This document shows, piece by piece, positions 48,342-60,188 of a stretch of DNA of 64,000 nucleotides. The stretch covers positions 310,001-374,000 of the forward strand of contig JAVHJL010000004.1 of the NCBI GenBank assembly GCA_036971715.1. The letters are read 5' to 3'. Made by a program: the position numbers and the translations under genes. Within the stretch, counting starts at the first letter, position 1; every line of letters begins with the position of its first letter. Source of the DNA: Arthrobotrys musiformis. Taxonomy: Eukaryota > Ascomycota > Orbiliomycetes > Orbiliales > Orbiliaceae. The notes under the pieces are model-generated. The model did not search any database, was not told where the DNA came from, and saw only the letters and a list, made by a program, of their open reading frames with translations.

Positions 48342-49230
48342 ACACTTGGCTGTTTGGATTCAAGATTATTTGAAATACAGATAGCGTATGGGCAGCATTG
48401 AGCCCTGGTACTAGTGCATTGAGCCACGGTTTTTTCTTGTGTAGCTACAGTGCTACTCATTTCAGATGCTAGATTACAGCCCTTGCCCTTCTTTGGATCT
48501 TCTCAAGATTTTAGGGCCTTTATGAATTTCATTTACTTCCCATCTGTCGTCTTTTGCGTAGTGGACTCGACTAAAGGCGTATTATTACCTTGGTCCATTT
48601 AATCTTTCATTTTTTTATTTCATTTTTTTCTTTTTTGAAGTTCTTTCTAGCGTGCTCAATCTATTTAATTTGAATGTTCTGGCGTGAGGGGGGTGGCATG
48701 GCGCATGTACTACATTGAGCTCTGATATTTTGCATTGGTCTAGTGTTTTTGCCCTCTCTCCTTACCAATATTATATCATATCACCCTTTAGCGCCGGGAT
48801 ACCGATATCTCTCACATTCGCCATTTACAGATGAGTCCTATTGTACACACTTCGCCTTATACTCCATCCTGTACCGGTTCGCTTATCAATTGGCATCGCT
48901 GGATGTTTCTTTGCGGTTTGGGACGTGGTTTGGATTGAAAGACACAACCGCAACGCTATTTATGTTATATATAAGCCTTTGGGTCGGTCAAGATCCTTTC
49001 CTTCGTAATCTCCAAAACTCCGGCGTAAGAAAAATGCCCCTCCACCCTTAATTCGTCTATAGAATATACCGCACCCCCAAATTCCCGTCTAGATCTGCAA
49101 AAGACACTCTTAAAAGCCGAGATCTCAAGACCTAGCTAGCCAACCCTTCAGAGCACCTCCAAGTCAAGTCCTCCCCCTCGCCGAACCTTCCTTCTCACAA
49201 ACTGGTGTTTGAAAAGCCACAATTTTAGAA
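48342..49230. other. Intergenic, convergent
   Basis: T-rich 3' flank of the methyltransferase; a frame of 102 codons at 48743-49051 has no family resemblance. Confidence 0.55.
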
Positions 49231-49761
49231 TCAGTTTCGGCGGGCCCTCCTATACCCTCCCGCATATGGATCCGAATCATCCCCCCCAACGACAGTCTTA
49301 ATAATAGTGATTGTCTTAGGGGTCTCTCTGATAGTAGTGGTACAAGTCTTAGTAATGGTGATCCTGGTGGCACCCGTATCTGTCGCTGAAGTTAGCATCT
49401 GTTTTTCAACATCTATAAGGACAAAATATGAAATTATCTTACTTTTCTTGGCGGCATTGGCCTGAGCAGCCGCTAAGTCGGCTCTGGACTCCTCGAGTTC
49501 CCTCTTGCAAGTTGCCAAATCGGTCTTGTATGCCGCCAGGTTCGCATTGCAAGTCGCGAGGTTTTTGTTGCAGGTTTGTAGATCTAAATAGCGTTGCTGT
49601 GCTAGGTTCCTGAAGGTGGTCAAGACTGGATTCCACAAGTTGTTACAGGGCTTATCCGGAAGCCCAGCTTTGCGGGCGTTATTGATATAGTAATCAGCTT
49701 CATGGGACATGACCGCGGAAGCGCTGGCGAGGGCAACGTATACGACAGTAGAGATCTTCAT
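49231..49761 (-). CDS. Small secreted coiled-coil protein
   Basis: Two exons, 49443-49761 and 49231-49385, separated by a 57-nt intron (GTAAGA donor, GCTAAC branch, TTCAG acceptor); 157 residues. The start is the ATG at 49761, giving a signal peptide MKISTVVYVALASASAVMS. A Leu/Cys heptad-like array follows (LQTCNKNLATCNANLAAYKTDLATCKREL), with evenly spaced Cys, then a Thr/Ile-rich stretch TITKTCTTTIRETPKT and an Arg-rich end. It has the character of a small secreted protein (cell wall or effector); no family recognised. Because the intron is a multiple of three and has no stop, the unspliced message encodes 19 extra residues. Confidence 0.72.
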   Translation of the reverse strand: MKISTVVYVALASASAVMSHEADYYINNARKAGLPDKPCNNLWNPVLTTFRNLAQQRYLDLQTCNKNLATCNANLAAYKTDLATCKRELEESRADLAAAQANAAKKSKIISYFVLIDVEKQMLTSATDTGATRITITKTCTTTIRETPKTITIIKTVVGGDDSDPYAGGYRRARRN

Positions 49762-52144
49762 TTTGACTTGCAAGTAAATACTTGCCTTTTATTTCGGAAA
49801 AAGGAATGAGAAGATTGTAAGATCTTGAATATTTAAGAAAATAAAGGTCTTTTGTCAACACTGCAATGTGTATTCAATTGAAAATGAATGTGGGGCGACT
49901 GAGAAGTCAGTGGAGGTCGGCAGCAAAGGGAACGGTGCTGATGTAGAAGAAAGAATACATCGAAGGTGGATTCAAGGGCGGTATTTATGCCTTTCTCCTC
50001 CTTCTAGATCTCTCTTCTCAGATCATATTGCGCACCTAGTTGAGGTTTCGCCTTCCTTTGGCTATTCGGCCAGGACTTAGCTAGCCGATTCTCTGTGCCG
50101 AAGTAGAAACAGTTGTCTACTAAATCAAGTAACGTGAATAGTTCGTAAATAGTTCCTAGCTTTACGGGGTGCCGATTTCCGATCTATCAGTTGATCGGTT
50201 GATCGAAAGCACTTTCTTATTCCTGTTATTCTATGCGTAACGTTACCTCTTTCAGAAAACACATTCGGTTTACCGGTTTGAGACTATCCAAGGCGGGGCA
50301 TCTAGTAGAGCTCAACAATCGTTCCCATGTCCTTGAATTTACGATACGTACGTGGCCTTTACAGAATATATTCGGATATCGCGATACGGATTGACCATCT
50401 TTGAATTCGAATTCGCTTGGTCACGATATCGCAAGCGAAGCAATCTCATAGCTCCTCGGACTCGAAGGGTGTTGCAGAAGATAACATCGTGACCTTTTGT
50501 TAATTGGATGGAAAACCAAACCTTGAGATACTCCACTTCTCGTTTCAATCCACCAGGCGGTATCAACATACAATATTACATTTCCAGATCCGATGCGAGC
50601 TCATCGTATATGTACATCTGCACTAACAGCTTGGCAACTGACTGTCTAAAATCCGCATCTGCGCTGGTCGACTCGTTCCCAGACGTCGCAAAACGGACCT
50701 ATATGCGCCAAGACGCAATCGATGCCAACCTGTCGCTAAGAGATGCTAGTAAAGCGAGGCTATACTCAGGGCCGCATATCTTTTTTAAGCTCTCGGCTTC
50801 ATATATCATAATACAGCACATTATAATACTAACGTCGGTGTCCCGTATTAAGATCTTTCTATGTAGGGCTCCAGCCTCGAGATAATGCAGGACCCCAAGA
50901 CCATCGCAGGTCTCTTAAACATTATGTCGCTCGTAATATTATAGCTGCACTTAATAATGGCCTCAATGACAGGGGACCGACTTAATGAAGCTTAATAATT
51001 GATGATGAGCCTTCAAATTCATAGCTATGATCATATGATCGATGCCCGACCACATTCGATTCCCCGGCTATCGATATCTAGGCATATGTGGCTATCGGGC
51101 TGCAAGTACTTAAGTTGTTCATGACCGCGATGATCCATTGCTCACCACACAGTAAAAGTCGGCACTAAAAAGCAATGACAAAAAGCACGCGCGTACTTGC
51201 GTATGAAATATCGCAGCAACGAAGACAGAAAGAAGACAACTAATTGATACCAATATGAAGGGGGCATTGCAGGCGGTTATTACACCTATTCAGTGTCCGC
51301 AGCCCACGGTGAGAAAGTTGCTCACGACTTGGCGAGCAATTTATAAAGTTCAGTTCGGTTTCTCCTAGCGTCTCATCTGGCAACGCTCACGAATTCATCA
51401 AGGTCGCGGCGAAATTTAGACTGGTAGTATAATCCGAAGCTATTGAAGCAGGTAGGCGTACCAGGCTTCGCACGGAATAATAGGCCGAAAGGTGGCTTCG
51501 CCAATAAAGGCCAGCTTGGGCGTGCCTCCAGTTTCCGAAGGTATGTATGTAACGTTAGGCTCATTGGTACCCGGGTGGCTAGGGCGTATACGCGTCTAGT
51601 TCTTTTTTCCTGTTGTCAGCACCGGGTATACGGGTAATGAAGTGTTATTTAGAAATTCCAAAGCCCCACTAGAGGGCTCTACAAGCTTAAGAAGGGCTGC
51701 TAAATTAATATGTATACCGCTAGCGCTGCTATAGCTACCCGCAACGACCAAGAGCCCGCTGCATTCCGATTGATCTCGTTCCCAGATAAGCTACATGTAT
51801 CCAGATCGCAGAATCAATAGCGTAATAACCCCCCAAAATTCTCCCTCAACCGACTCGCATCGTGTCGAGACCCCGAGAGGGCCCGTCAACGCGACGCTAA
51901 GCGAATCGTATGAAATCTAGATCTGGTTTTGTTTAACCGATATATGCAACTGAACTATAGACTTTGCATAAACGTAAGGGCTTTTTTTTTTTCACACCGG
52001 GCTTGTTATAATTCAGCTGCATGTAGTTCCGACTTTTCTAGTCATTTGATCTCATAACCAAACCGTTTTCTGGTGAACACTCTATATAGCCGAACATAAT
52101 AAATAAGTAAATAAAATAAAAATTAAAGTCTCGCCACGGCCACG
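49762..52144. other. Gene-poor stretch of 2.4 kb
   Basis: Only short overlapping frames on both strands (e.g. 50339-50885 and 51373-51637), none recognised. No long terminal repeats or transposase motifs seen; a decayed element cannot be excluded. Confidence 0.5.
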
Positions 52145-52882
52145 ATGGGTGAAACCCGTCAGCGATATATCCCCAGCCAGATAGGACGAAATGGACTGGC
52201 GGTCCACGAGTACTTGAACATGGGCATTCCGCTAGTTGTCACCGTCGATTCCGTAGAAAGCGGAATCATCACAGACTGGCGATATCTCAAGGAGAAGGGA
52301 CCCGCGTATCTGGACTGGGAGAATATATCTTCGTCTGAGTCCCTCGATGCCCCTTTATTTGCACAATGGGATGCGGGAAATGGGCGGGTGGAGAGCTTTT
52401 CTAGTGACGCCCCCTTCGAAAAACCAGATATAATACCGATGAAGAGGGATGGGACGACGAAAGCCGGGGTGTTACAGGCGTCGCGCGATATTTATGAGTA
52501 CCTATCTCCACTTACAACAGATATACAGGAGAAGTACGGCTCCAGGGTTGAATTTTCGGCACAATTGCAGATACTGCAAAGTTCGAGCCAGTTGTTTGGG
52601 AAGTTGGGTGAATATTGGAGGGAAAGACTGGTGCTGGGAAGTTGGACCACGGTGAGAGAAGTTGTCGCTGGTATAGTGAAGGGTGCACTACCAGTATTGA
52701 GGGAGTGGGTGAGGGGGGGAGAGGAGTTTGAAGTACAGATTTGGGGGATGTGGGTCGCGGCGGGGGGTGGAGGGTGGAATGCGAACGTTAGAGTCAGGAG
52801 GACCGTCCCTATATCTTGGGTGTCCGTCCCGCCGAGGCACCTATCACCTACCCTAGCCCTTCCAGAATACCGGAAGAGTTGA
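52145..52882 (+). CDS. Orphan protein of 245 residues
   Basis: Single open exon from MGETRQRYIPSQIGRNGLAVHEYL to ALPEYRKS. Length and coding character make chance unlikely. A mid part VLQASRDIYEYLSPLTTDIQEKYG and a hydrophobic VREVVAGIVKGALPVLREWV helix stand before a Gly/Trp-rich end (IWGMWVAAGGGGWN). No signal peptide, no domain I can name. An AT-rich promoter with TAAATAAAATAAAAATTAA directly precedes it. Confidence 0.62.
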   Translation: MGETRQRYIPSQIGRNGLAVHEYLNMGIPLVVTVDSVESGIITDWRYLKEKGPAYLDWENISSSESLDAPLFAQWDAGNGRVESFSSDAPFEKPDIIPMKRDGTTKAGVLQASRDIYEYLSPLTTDIQEKYGSRVEFSAQLQILQSSSQLFGKLGEYWRERLVLGSWTTVREVVAGIVKGALPVLREWVRGGEEFEVQIWGMWVAAGGGGWNANVRVRRTVPISWVSVPPRHLSPTLALPEYRKS

Positions 52883-53416
52883 TTCCTGAAAGCTCTACCA
52901 CGCATGTATGTTTTTGAGAACTTGTAACTTCTGTCATGTCAAGGCTGAGTTGGCGAGTAACGTGTGCGCCGGACAGCGGAGGGTTTGGCACTTTTGGTAC
53001 TCTCGACGCGAAGCTAAGTGGCTCCGTCGTACAAATGGTGGTATGTTGACCTGTCATGCAGGCTCACCAATTGCAACACCAAAAGGCTTTTATAATATAA
53101 TTCGAAGTATAGTTACAGTCCTATGCAATACATATAAAATTAGTATATAGTAGCTGTGCTCAATGAATTCATTAGGAGATATCTTATTTTCTTGCTTCAT
53201 CGTAGTTGACGAGCCAAATCCTATAATATAACGACATAGGACCTAGACCTCAGGATTTCGATATCAAATCCTGATCCCGCGTTTTTGGGCTAGCCTTCAA
53301 CACTGAAATATTCGAAATCGACCACGCGATACTCTTGTATCGATAGAACATACCATAATTTTCTCTGAAACGGGGCGCCTAGGCGTGAAAACAAATCTAA
53401 TTCTCAAATTTCAAAG
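52883..53416. other. Intergenic
   Basis: Between the orphan and the F-box gene; no feature beyond AT-rich sequence. Confidence 0.6.
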
Positions 53417-55417
53417 ATGGGGCTGATGGACTTCCCCGTAGAACTACTAGAGCAGGTAGCGGGTTTTGTAAGACCACTTCCCCCATACATATAGTATATA
53501 TATGCATATGCTAATGAATCATATAATACCAAATAGCTTGAATCGCCCTCAGACTTTGCAAGTCTTGCGCTTGTTAATATATTATTTTCTAATATCAGCC
53601 GCCCGCACTTTGCAAGATTTCTCACAGTCGCGATCCCGCCTTGTGGCGGCAGTTGGGGGATTCAAAGCCGACTTGAAAAGATCACCAAACGGCAGCTGCG
53701 TGATTTGCGACACATTGAAGTTATTCACTCCACTGAGATTAAAAGATGGGGTGCAAGCGATATCAATGTGAACCTCCCAGATGACAGGGAGCTTGAAGAG
53801 ATGAGAAAAAGAGGCTATGAAGAGGAGATAGACCGCCGGAAACATGGCGCCCCTGAAGATCCTGATATGGCACTGGTTTCATTTAATGAAAAGCTTGCTC
53901 AGTTGATCCGCAGCTTGAGGCCAGGACAGTTGCAATCATTTAGGTAAATGGCGACCGAAAAAACCTTACGAACAATCAATGGGTCACTAACTCTATGGTC
54001 TCATCGCATATATAGATTCAACAGACATAGTTACGGTAGGGTTTTCCATCGTGTCGAAGTGGATAGGCAAATACTCGCGGCATTGACCAGTCCTCAAACG
54101 AGACTTACGAGTTTAACCTTGACTTTCGACCCTTGTCTTCAATACGATGATTGCAGTGCCTTCGATTTTCCATACCTTCGTTACCTCAGATACAACTGCT
54201 ATGATGTCTCCATGCGGTACCATAGGGTTTTCAGCCTTCTTTCCAGCTGCCAGGACACTTTGGAAGAATTACACTGTGCGAACTGGAAACCCCAGGGTAG
54301 GAGTTTCGGGGATGGAGCAGACTCACGGCCGAAAATGGTCATTGGGTTTGAGAGCTGGAAACGGTGTGACGAATGCGCTAACATCTGTCAGATGGTAGGG
54401 CTAGATGGGGAGAAGCGTATCCACTTGAAAAAGTTGAAGACGTGGAAATGCAACGGATATTCGTCATATATCTCCAACATGGCGGAAATCTTTGAATACA
54501 ATGGAATCTTGAAGGACGTTCGCCTCCGAAAATATAGCGACAGCAACTCTATTGGATTTTCGGTGCCTGACGCGAATTCAGAGGGTGTTTATTGGGAGAG
54601 ATATTTCTGTTACCCGGTTACTGGTGTCCCTTGGTCGAACAGCCAGCTGAATGATTTCTTGGAGGCAACGGCTGGATTCGAAAAATTAACAATCGAAGGC
54701 TTACCTAGCCCCAAGTTTCCTTGGGATTGGGTTGAAGGGTTGGGGTATGGCCACCGTGACTCATTGCGGAAGCTGAAGCTGAAAGGTTGGGCTCTACACG
54801 CCAGCGAAGAGGATGTCGAGTACATCGGAAACTCGCTGCCTAATTTGGAAGAACTGACAGTTGAGATGAAAGACTCCATATGGACAGACTTTATGGTATG
54901 TGGCCCTTTTTTTTTCTTATTTTTTTATTTTAATTTCGTGGCTCTTGTTCTTGTTATTTTTTGTTTCTACTTTTAAGATATATATGTGCTAACACGCATA
55001 TGTCCTTCACAGCCAGATTGCATTTTTGACAATTCAATCTTTCCAAAATTAAGGATATTCCGAAGCAGTGGTGCACCCCGTAAGAACGACTCTACACTCC
55101 GAGAAAAATGCTGTGAGAAGACGCTGTGTGGTGTTATTGGAGGGAAATTGCCGCCAAATCTTCAGAAGGTTTACGTGGGGACGGCGAACTACATCTTCTT
55201 CATTGATAGGGAACCTGAACCTAAACGCCTCCTAGAGACGACGGGTGTATCAAATTTGGAGGAAATGCTGTTCGAGGAAAAGTTGACCGTCGATGAGGCC
55301 TTGGGAATGTTTGGGATAAAGGTTACAGAGATCAGGAATCAGAACCGTCGGACGACATGGCAGGGCAGTGGAAACGAAGTGTATGAATCGGAGATCAGGG
55401 ACCTTTCCCAGCCATAG
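53417..55417 (+). CDS. F-box protein
   Basis: Four exons: 53417-53467, 53537-53943, 54016-54895 and 55013-55417, 580 residues. The F-box is formed across intron 1: LMDFPVELLEQVAGF joins LESPSDFASLALVNILFSNISRP when the AAATAG acceptor at 53536 is used, while the later CTCAG acceptor would break the frame. The rest has irregular Leu-rich repeats (LTSLTLTFDPCLQYDD, LRKLKLKGWAL, LPNLEELTVEM). Such proteins are substrate adaptors of SCF ubiquitin ligases, with Skp1 bound by the F-box; the substrate is unknown. Fungi of this group carry many divergent copies. Confidence 0.78.
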
Positions 55418-55649
55418 CTTGCGCGAAAGTTGTTCTGATTAATATTGAACATTGTCCAATTAGTATTCTTATATCATTACTAATATATATAAGTATATAC
55501 CTGTATATATATCCTTTGAACTGTACAGAAGAGTAACCACAATGCTTCGAATACGAAAATTACAATCAAACATTTGACTACCCAGGTCTGGATACGGGAC
55601 AATTGACTACCAGGAGCCTTCAAATTCTTGGTCAAAAAAAATAGAAATA

Positions 55650-55682
<33 letters not shown>

Positions 55683-56129
55683 AGCGGGAATGGACGAAGA
55701 TAGTCCATGGGAAGGTCCGTAGATCGATATACAACAGGAAGAATATCGGCAAGAATTAGCGCGGTCTTGTGAGACACAACCAATTCCAGGCAGGTCTAAG
55801 CGGCGATCCATAGCAATCTGCACCACAATCGGATGTGGGGTTTGCGTTGGTTGTTGACTCAGTCGGCCTGCTGTGGGAATATATTTTTAAGTGCCCCTCG
55901 CTGCCCCTCAGCTCCCCTGCTTGGCCTTCACCTTTAACCACAACATCATCGCATCGCATAGGATAGTGTACTATACCTGCGCTCATAGCGAACAACATTC
56001 TCTATTCGAATTCACTAGTATACTAGTATATCGCCTGAACGCTCTTTAACTTTTACATTGCAACTACGACCACATTCGACCTTAATATCGTTTGCTGCCT
56101 GCCAGCGACGTCGGTTCTGATTGCCCAGC
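55418..56129. other. Intergenic, promoter of leucyl-tRNA synthetase
   Basis: Contains the A28 run and an AT-rich stretch near 55480-55515. No gene seen. Confidence 0.6.
55653..55680. repeat. Poly(A) tract of 28
   Basis: Uninterrupted A run. It could be the tail of a retroposed sequence, but no target-site duplication or upstream element was seen. Confidence 0.9.
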
Positions 56130-59100
56130 ATGGCGTCCATCGAAGATGCCTCGAAAAATACAATCAAGCTTGAAAACGTAAGCTCCGGTAGCGCACCTGA
56201 CTCACATTCACTTATGCCTAACAATTCGCTCTCCGTAAAGACTGAAAAGCGGGATTCTCTCATCGAAATCGAGAAACGATACCAGAAGAAATGGCAGGAG
56301 GCGAAGATTTTCGAAATCAATGCTCCCACCCTCGCCGAGGACCCCACCACTGATCCGGACACCCTCCGTTCGAATAACCCAAAATTCTTCGGCACTATGG
56401 CTTACCCTTACATGAACGGCGTCCTTCACGCTGGTCATTCGTTCACTTTGTCCAAAATCGAGTTCAGCACTGGATTTGCAAGGATGGAAGGCAAACGTGC
56501 TCTATTCCCGCTTGGATTCCACTGCACCGGCATGCCGATCAAAGCATCCGCAGACAAGATCGCCCGAGAGATCGAGCAATTCGGCGAGGATTTCAGCGGT
56601 GCGGATGAGGAAGCAGCTGAAGATCAACCCGAGAACGCACCGCCTGTCGCTGCCAAGGGCAAGGAAGATCCGACAAAATTCGCTGCGAAAAAAGGAAAGG
56701 CCGCAGCAAAGAAAGTCAACCTGAAATACCAGTTTCAGATCATGAAGGCGATCGGTGTCCCCAAAGAGGAGATCCCCAAGTTTGCAAATCCGTACCACTG
56801 GCTGACCTACTTCCCACCACTTTGCCAAGAGCACTGCAACTCCTTTGGCGCAAGAATTGACTGGAGACGAAGCTTTTTGACGACAGACGCAAATCCTTAC
56901 TACGATGCGTTTGTCAGATGGCAGATGAACCGACTCAAGGAATTGAAGAAGATCAAATATGGTGAAAGATACACAATCTACTCGCCGAAAGACAAACAGC
57001 CATGCATGGACCACGACAGGAGTGAAGGTGAAGCCTTGAATCCTCTCGAATACACTGGTGTCAAGCTTGAGGTTTTGGAATGGGGTAGTGATGTTAAAGA
57101 GCTCATTTCCTCCACAAAAGAACTTGAGGGCATTAAAGTCTACATGGTCGCTGCTACTCTCCGTCCGGAGACTATGTATGGTCAAACGTGCTGCTTTGTC
57201 GGTCCTAAAATCGACTATGGTATCTTCAAAGTCAACGAAAAAGAAGCATATCTCTGCACACCACGTGCTGCCAGGAATATGGCCTTCCAGCGTATATTCG
57301 AGGAAGAGGGCAAGTTCCCCCAACTTGCAAGCTTCCAGGGTAGCGCTTTGATTGGAACTTTGGTCAATGCTCCACTTTCGGTCCACAAGGACGGTGTCAG
57401 GATCCTTCCTATGGAAACAGTTTTAGCGACAAAGGGTACTGGCGTCGTTACTTGCGTTCCATCCGACTCTCCGGATGATTATGCAACGATCACTGATCTG
57501 GCCAAGAAGCCAGAATACTATAAAATCCAGAAGGAATGGGCTGAGCTTGAAATCGTCCCTATCATCAAGACCCCAACATATGGTGATATGGCTGCTCCAT
57601 TCTTGATCAAGGAACTCAAGATCGCTTCGCCAAAGGATAAAGATGCACTGGCCAAGGCCAAGGAGCTCGCCTACAAGGAAGGCTTCTACCAGGGAATCAT
57701 GTTAATTGGCGAATATAAGGATATGGAAGTTCAAAAGGCTAAGCCATTGGTTCGCGAAAAGTTGATCAACGAAGGATTAGCCTTCGTCTACAATGAGCCC
57801 GAAGGCAAGGTTATCTCCCGATCTGGAGATGAGTGCGTTGTCGCTCTCTTGGATCAGTGGTACCTCGACTACGGTGAGGAGCACTGGCGCAAGCAGGTTG
57901 AAGACCACCTCGAAAACACAGTCGAGACTTACCAACACGAAACTCTCAACGCCTTCAAGTCGGTTTTGGGATGGTTGAACCAGTGGGCTTGCGCAAGAAG
58001 CTTCGGATTGGGATCCCGCCTCCCATGGGACCCACAGTTCCTCGTAGAATCCCTCAGCGACAGTACAGTTTACATGGCTTACTATACAATCTGCCACTTC
58101 CTTCACTCATCTCTTGACGGAAAGAAGGCCGGTCTCTTACCGATTTCTGTCGAACAAATGACGGATGAGGTTTGGGATTATGTCTTCACCCGCCGCGAGA
58201 TCTCTGACGAAGTTCTAGCCTCTGGGATCTCGAAAGAGCATTTGGAAACTATGAGACGTGAATTTGAATACTTCTACCCACTCGACTTCCGATGCTCTGG
58301 TAAGGATTTGATTCCGAACCATTTCACTTTCTTCCTCTACATCCACTGCGCTCTTTTCCCACCTGCATATTGGCCCCGTGGCGTCCGTGCCAACGGTCAT
58401 CTCTTGCTCAACGGAAACAAGATGTCCAAGTCGACTGGTAACTTCTTGACTCTCGAGGACACCATTGCCAAATTCGGTGCCGATGCTAGCAGAATTGCGT
58501 TGGCAGACGCCGGCGACAGCATCGAAGATGCCAACTTTGAGGAATCGACTGCCAATGCTGCCATCCTTCGAAGTCACACTTTGAAGGAGTGGTGCGAAGC
58601 GGTTACTTTGGAGGCAAAGGAGGGCAAGCTGAGAGAGGGTCCAAAGGACCAGTGGTGGGATGTCGTGTTTGAAAATGAGATGAATGATTTGATCGAGCAA
58701 ACTAGAGCCGCTTACTCTGCGTAAGTATGCTAAGTGTCCTTTCCCTGACAAGGTCGTTGACTAACAATTTTTGTTGTAGAACTCATTTCAAGCAAGCCCT
58801 CAAAGCTGGATACTATGAATTCCAATCCGCCAGAGACACATACCGTGAAGGATGTCTCCAATCCGGAATCGGAATGCACAAGGACCTCATACGTCGTTGG
58901 ATTGAAGTCCAAGCTTTGATGATTACTCCTGTTGCTCCTCATTGGGCGGACTACATTTGGCAAGAAGTCCTCGGAAATCCAACAACTGTCCAGAATGAGT
59001 TGTTCCCTACACCCACAGCACCATTTGATAAGTCCCTCGGCGCTGCCCTTGAGTATGTGAGAGCCCTGAGCGGTAAGATCACCTCGATGGAAGCTGCTCA

Positions 59101-59620
59101 ATTGAAGAAGATGAGCAAAGGAAAGAAGGGTTTCTTTGACCCTAAGAAACCAAAGAAGGTTTCTATCTTCGTCGCAAGAAACTACCCCGCATGGCAGGAT
59201 CCCTATGTCGAGCTAGTCCGAAAACACTTTGACGCTGTGAAGATTAGCATCAACGACAAGGCTCTCAACTCCGAGATTCCAAAACAAGAGATGAAGAAGG
59301 CTATGCCGTTTATCCAATTGTTGAAGCAGAAGCTCGTGGGTGCTAAAGAGGACCCTGAAACGGTGCTGGATAGGAAGTTGAGGTTCGACGAGGTCAAGAC
59401 TTTGTCTGCTGTTTTGACCGCAATGAAGAAGACTACCGGAAGTGCGGTTATGGAAATAGTCGTTGTTGATGACAGCGGGAAGACCGGGGTTGTAGTGCAG
59501 GAGAACGGAGAGTCGAAGACTTTGGATACCTTACCACCAGCTGCCGAAGCGGCTGTCCCTGGTGTACCGACATTCTCGTTTGAAAACGTCGAGGAGGAGG
59601 GTGCTGCTGGACCGGCTTAA
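56130..59620 (+). CDS. CDC60: Leucyl-tRNA synthetase, cytosolic
   Basis: Two exons, 56130-58720 and 58780-59620 (GTAAGT donor, CTAAC branch, TTGTAG acceptor), 1,143 residues, near the size of yeast Cdc60. The class I signature HAGH is at residues 100-103 (YMNGVLHAGHSFT) and KMSKS at 764-768. The CP1 editing domain contains TLRPETMYGQT and the conserved DDYAT, so post-transfer editing should work. The eukaryotic C-terminal extension is present (MKKAMPFIQLLKQKLVG). A 35-residue Ser-rich N-terminal extension precedes the usual start (EKRYQKKWQE) but is not a convincing mitochondrial presequence. It charges tRNA-Leu in the cytosol and may signal leucine to TORC1. Confidence 0.95.
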
Positions 59621-60188
59621 ATGGTACCCCGTCATTGTTCATTTTTACTTTCTTTTTTTGTTTTATATTAGATCCATGTATTACATTTATTCTTTTTCAT
59701 TCGTTTTTCTGTTTTTTCCCTTCTTTTATAAGGGTTCTGCTCGAGGTTGTGGGACATTTTTATCATTAATGCCATCAAATCAGGATGGTGCATCTCATAG
59801 ACTATACACCTGCTGGGGGTAGTAGCGGTGTGGCTATGGGTTCAAAAAACTAGAAGTAGAAAATTAAAATAAAATTGCATGATATTATCAAGTCTTGACC
59901 CGTGTTAATATGTAGGACGGTATACCCGCGGAGAACCCTCAACAATATCACGACAACAGAACTAGCTAGTTCGATTTCAGACCTAGTTCTCAAAGCGTAT
60001 GCTAAAAAAAACCAGAGAATAGAAGAAAAGAACACCCGAGTGGTCTGGGTACGAGACAGAGAGATGAAACCCCAGACTAGAGATGAAATGATGTACATGT
60101 TATGAAAAAAAAAAAGGAAAAGCGAAAAGCCAACCCTAAGATCCGCCGTGTATCTTCCCAACGATAGTACTAGTGTTCGGGTTGCAAG
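59621..60188. other. Intergenic between convergent genes
   Basis: T-rich 3' flank of leucyl-tRNA synthetase and 3' flank of the F-box-like gene. No gene seen. Confidence 0.65.

Noticed and set aside
50339..50885. Overlapping frames of 76 and 125 codons on both strands
   Set aside because: No family resemblance, no convincing promoter or splice signals; cannot be told from chance.
53504..53554. CTCAG acceptor at 53554 for F-box exon 2
   Set aside because: Gives a frame without the F-box; the AAATAG acceptor at 53536 keeps it.
55653..55680. Retroposed gene tail
   Set aside because: The A28 run has no upstream element or flanking duplication that I can see.
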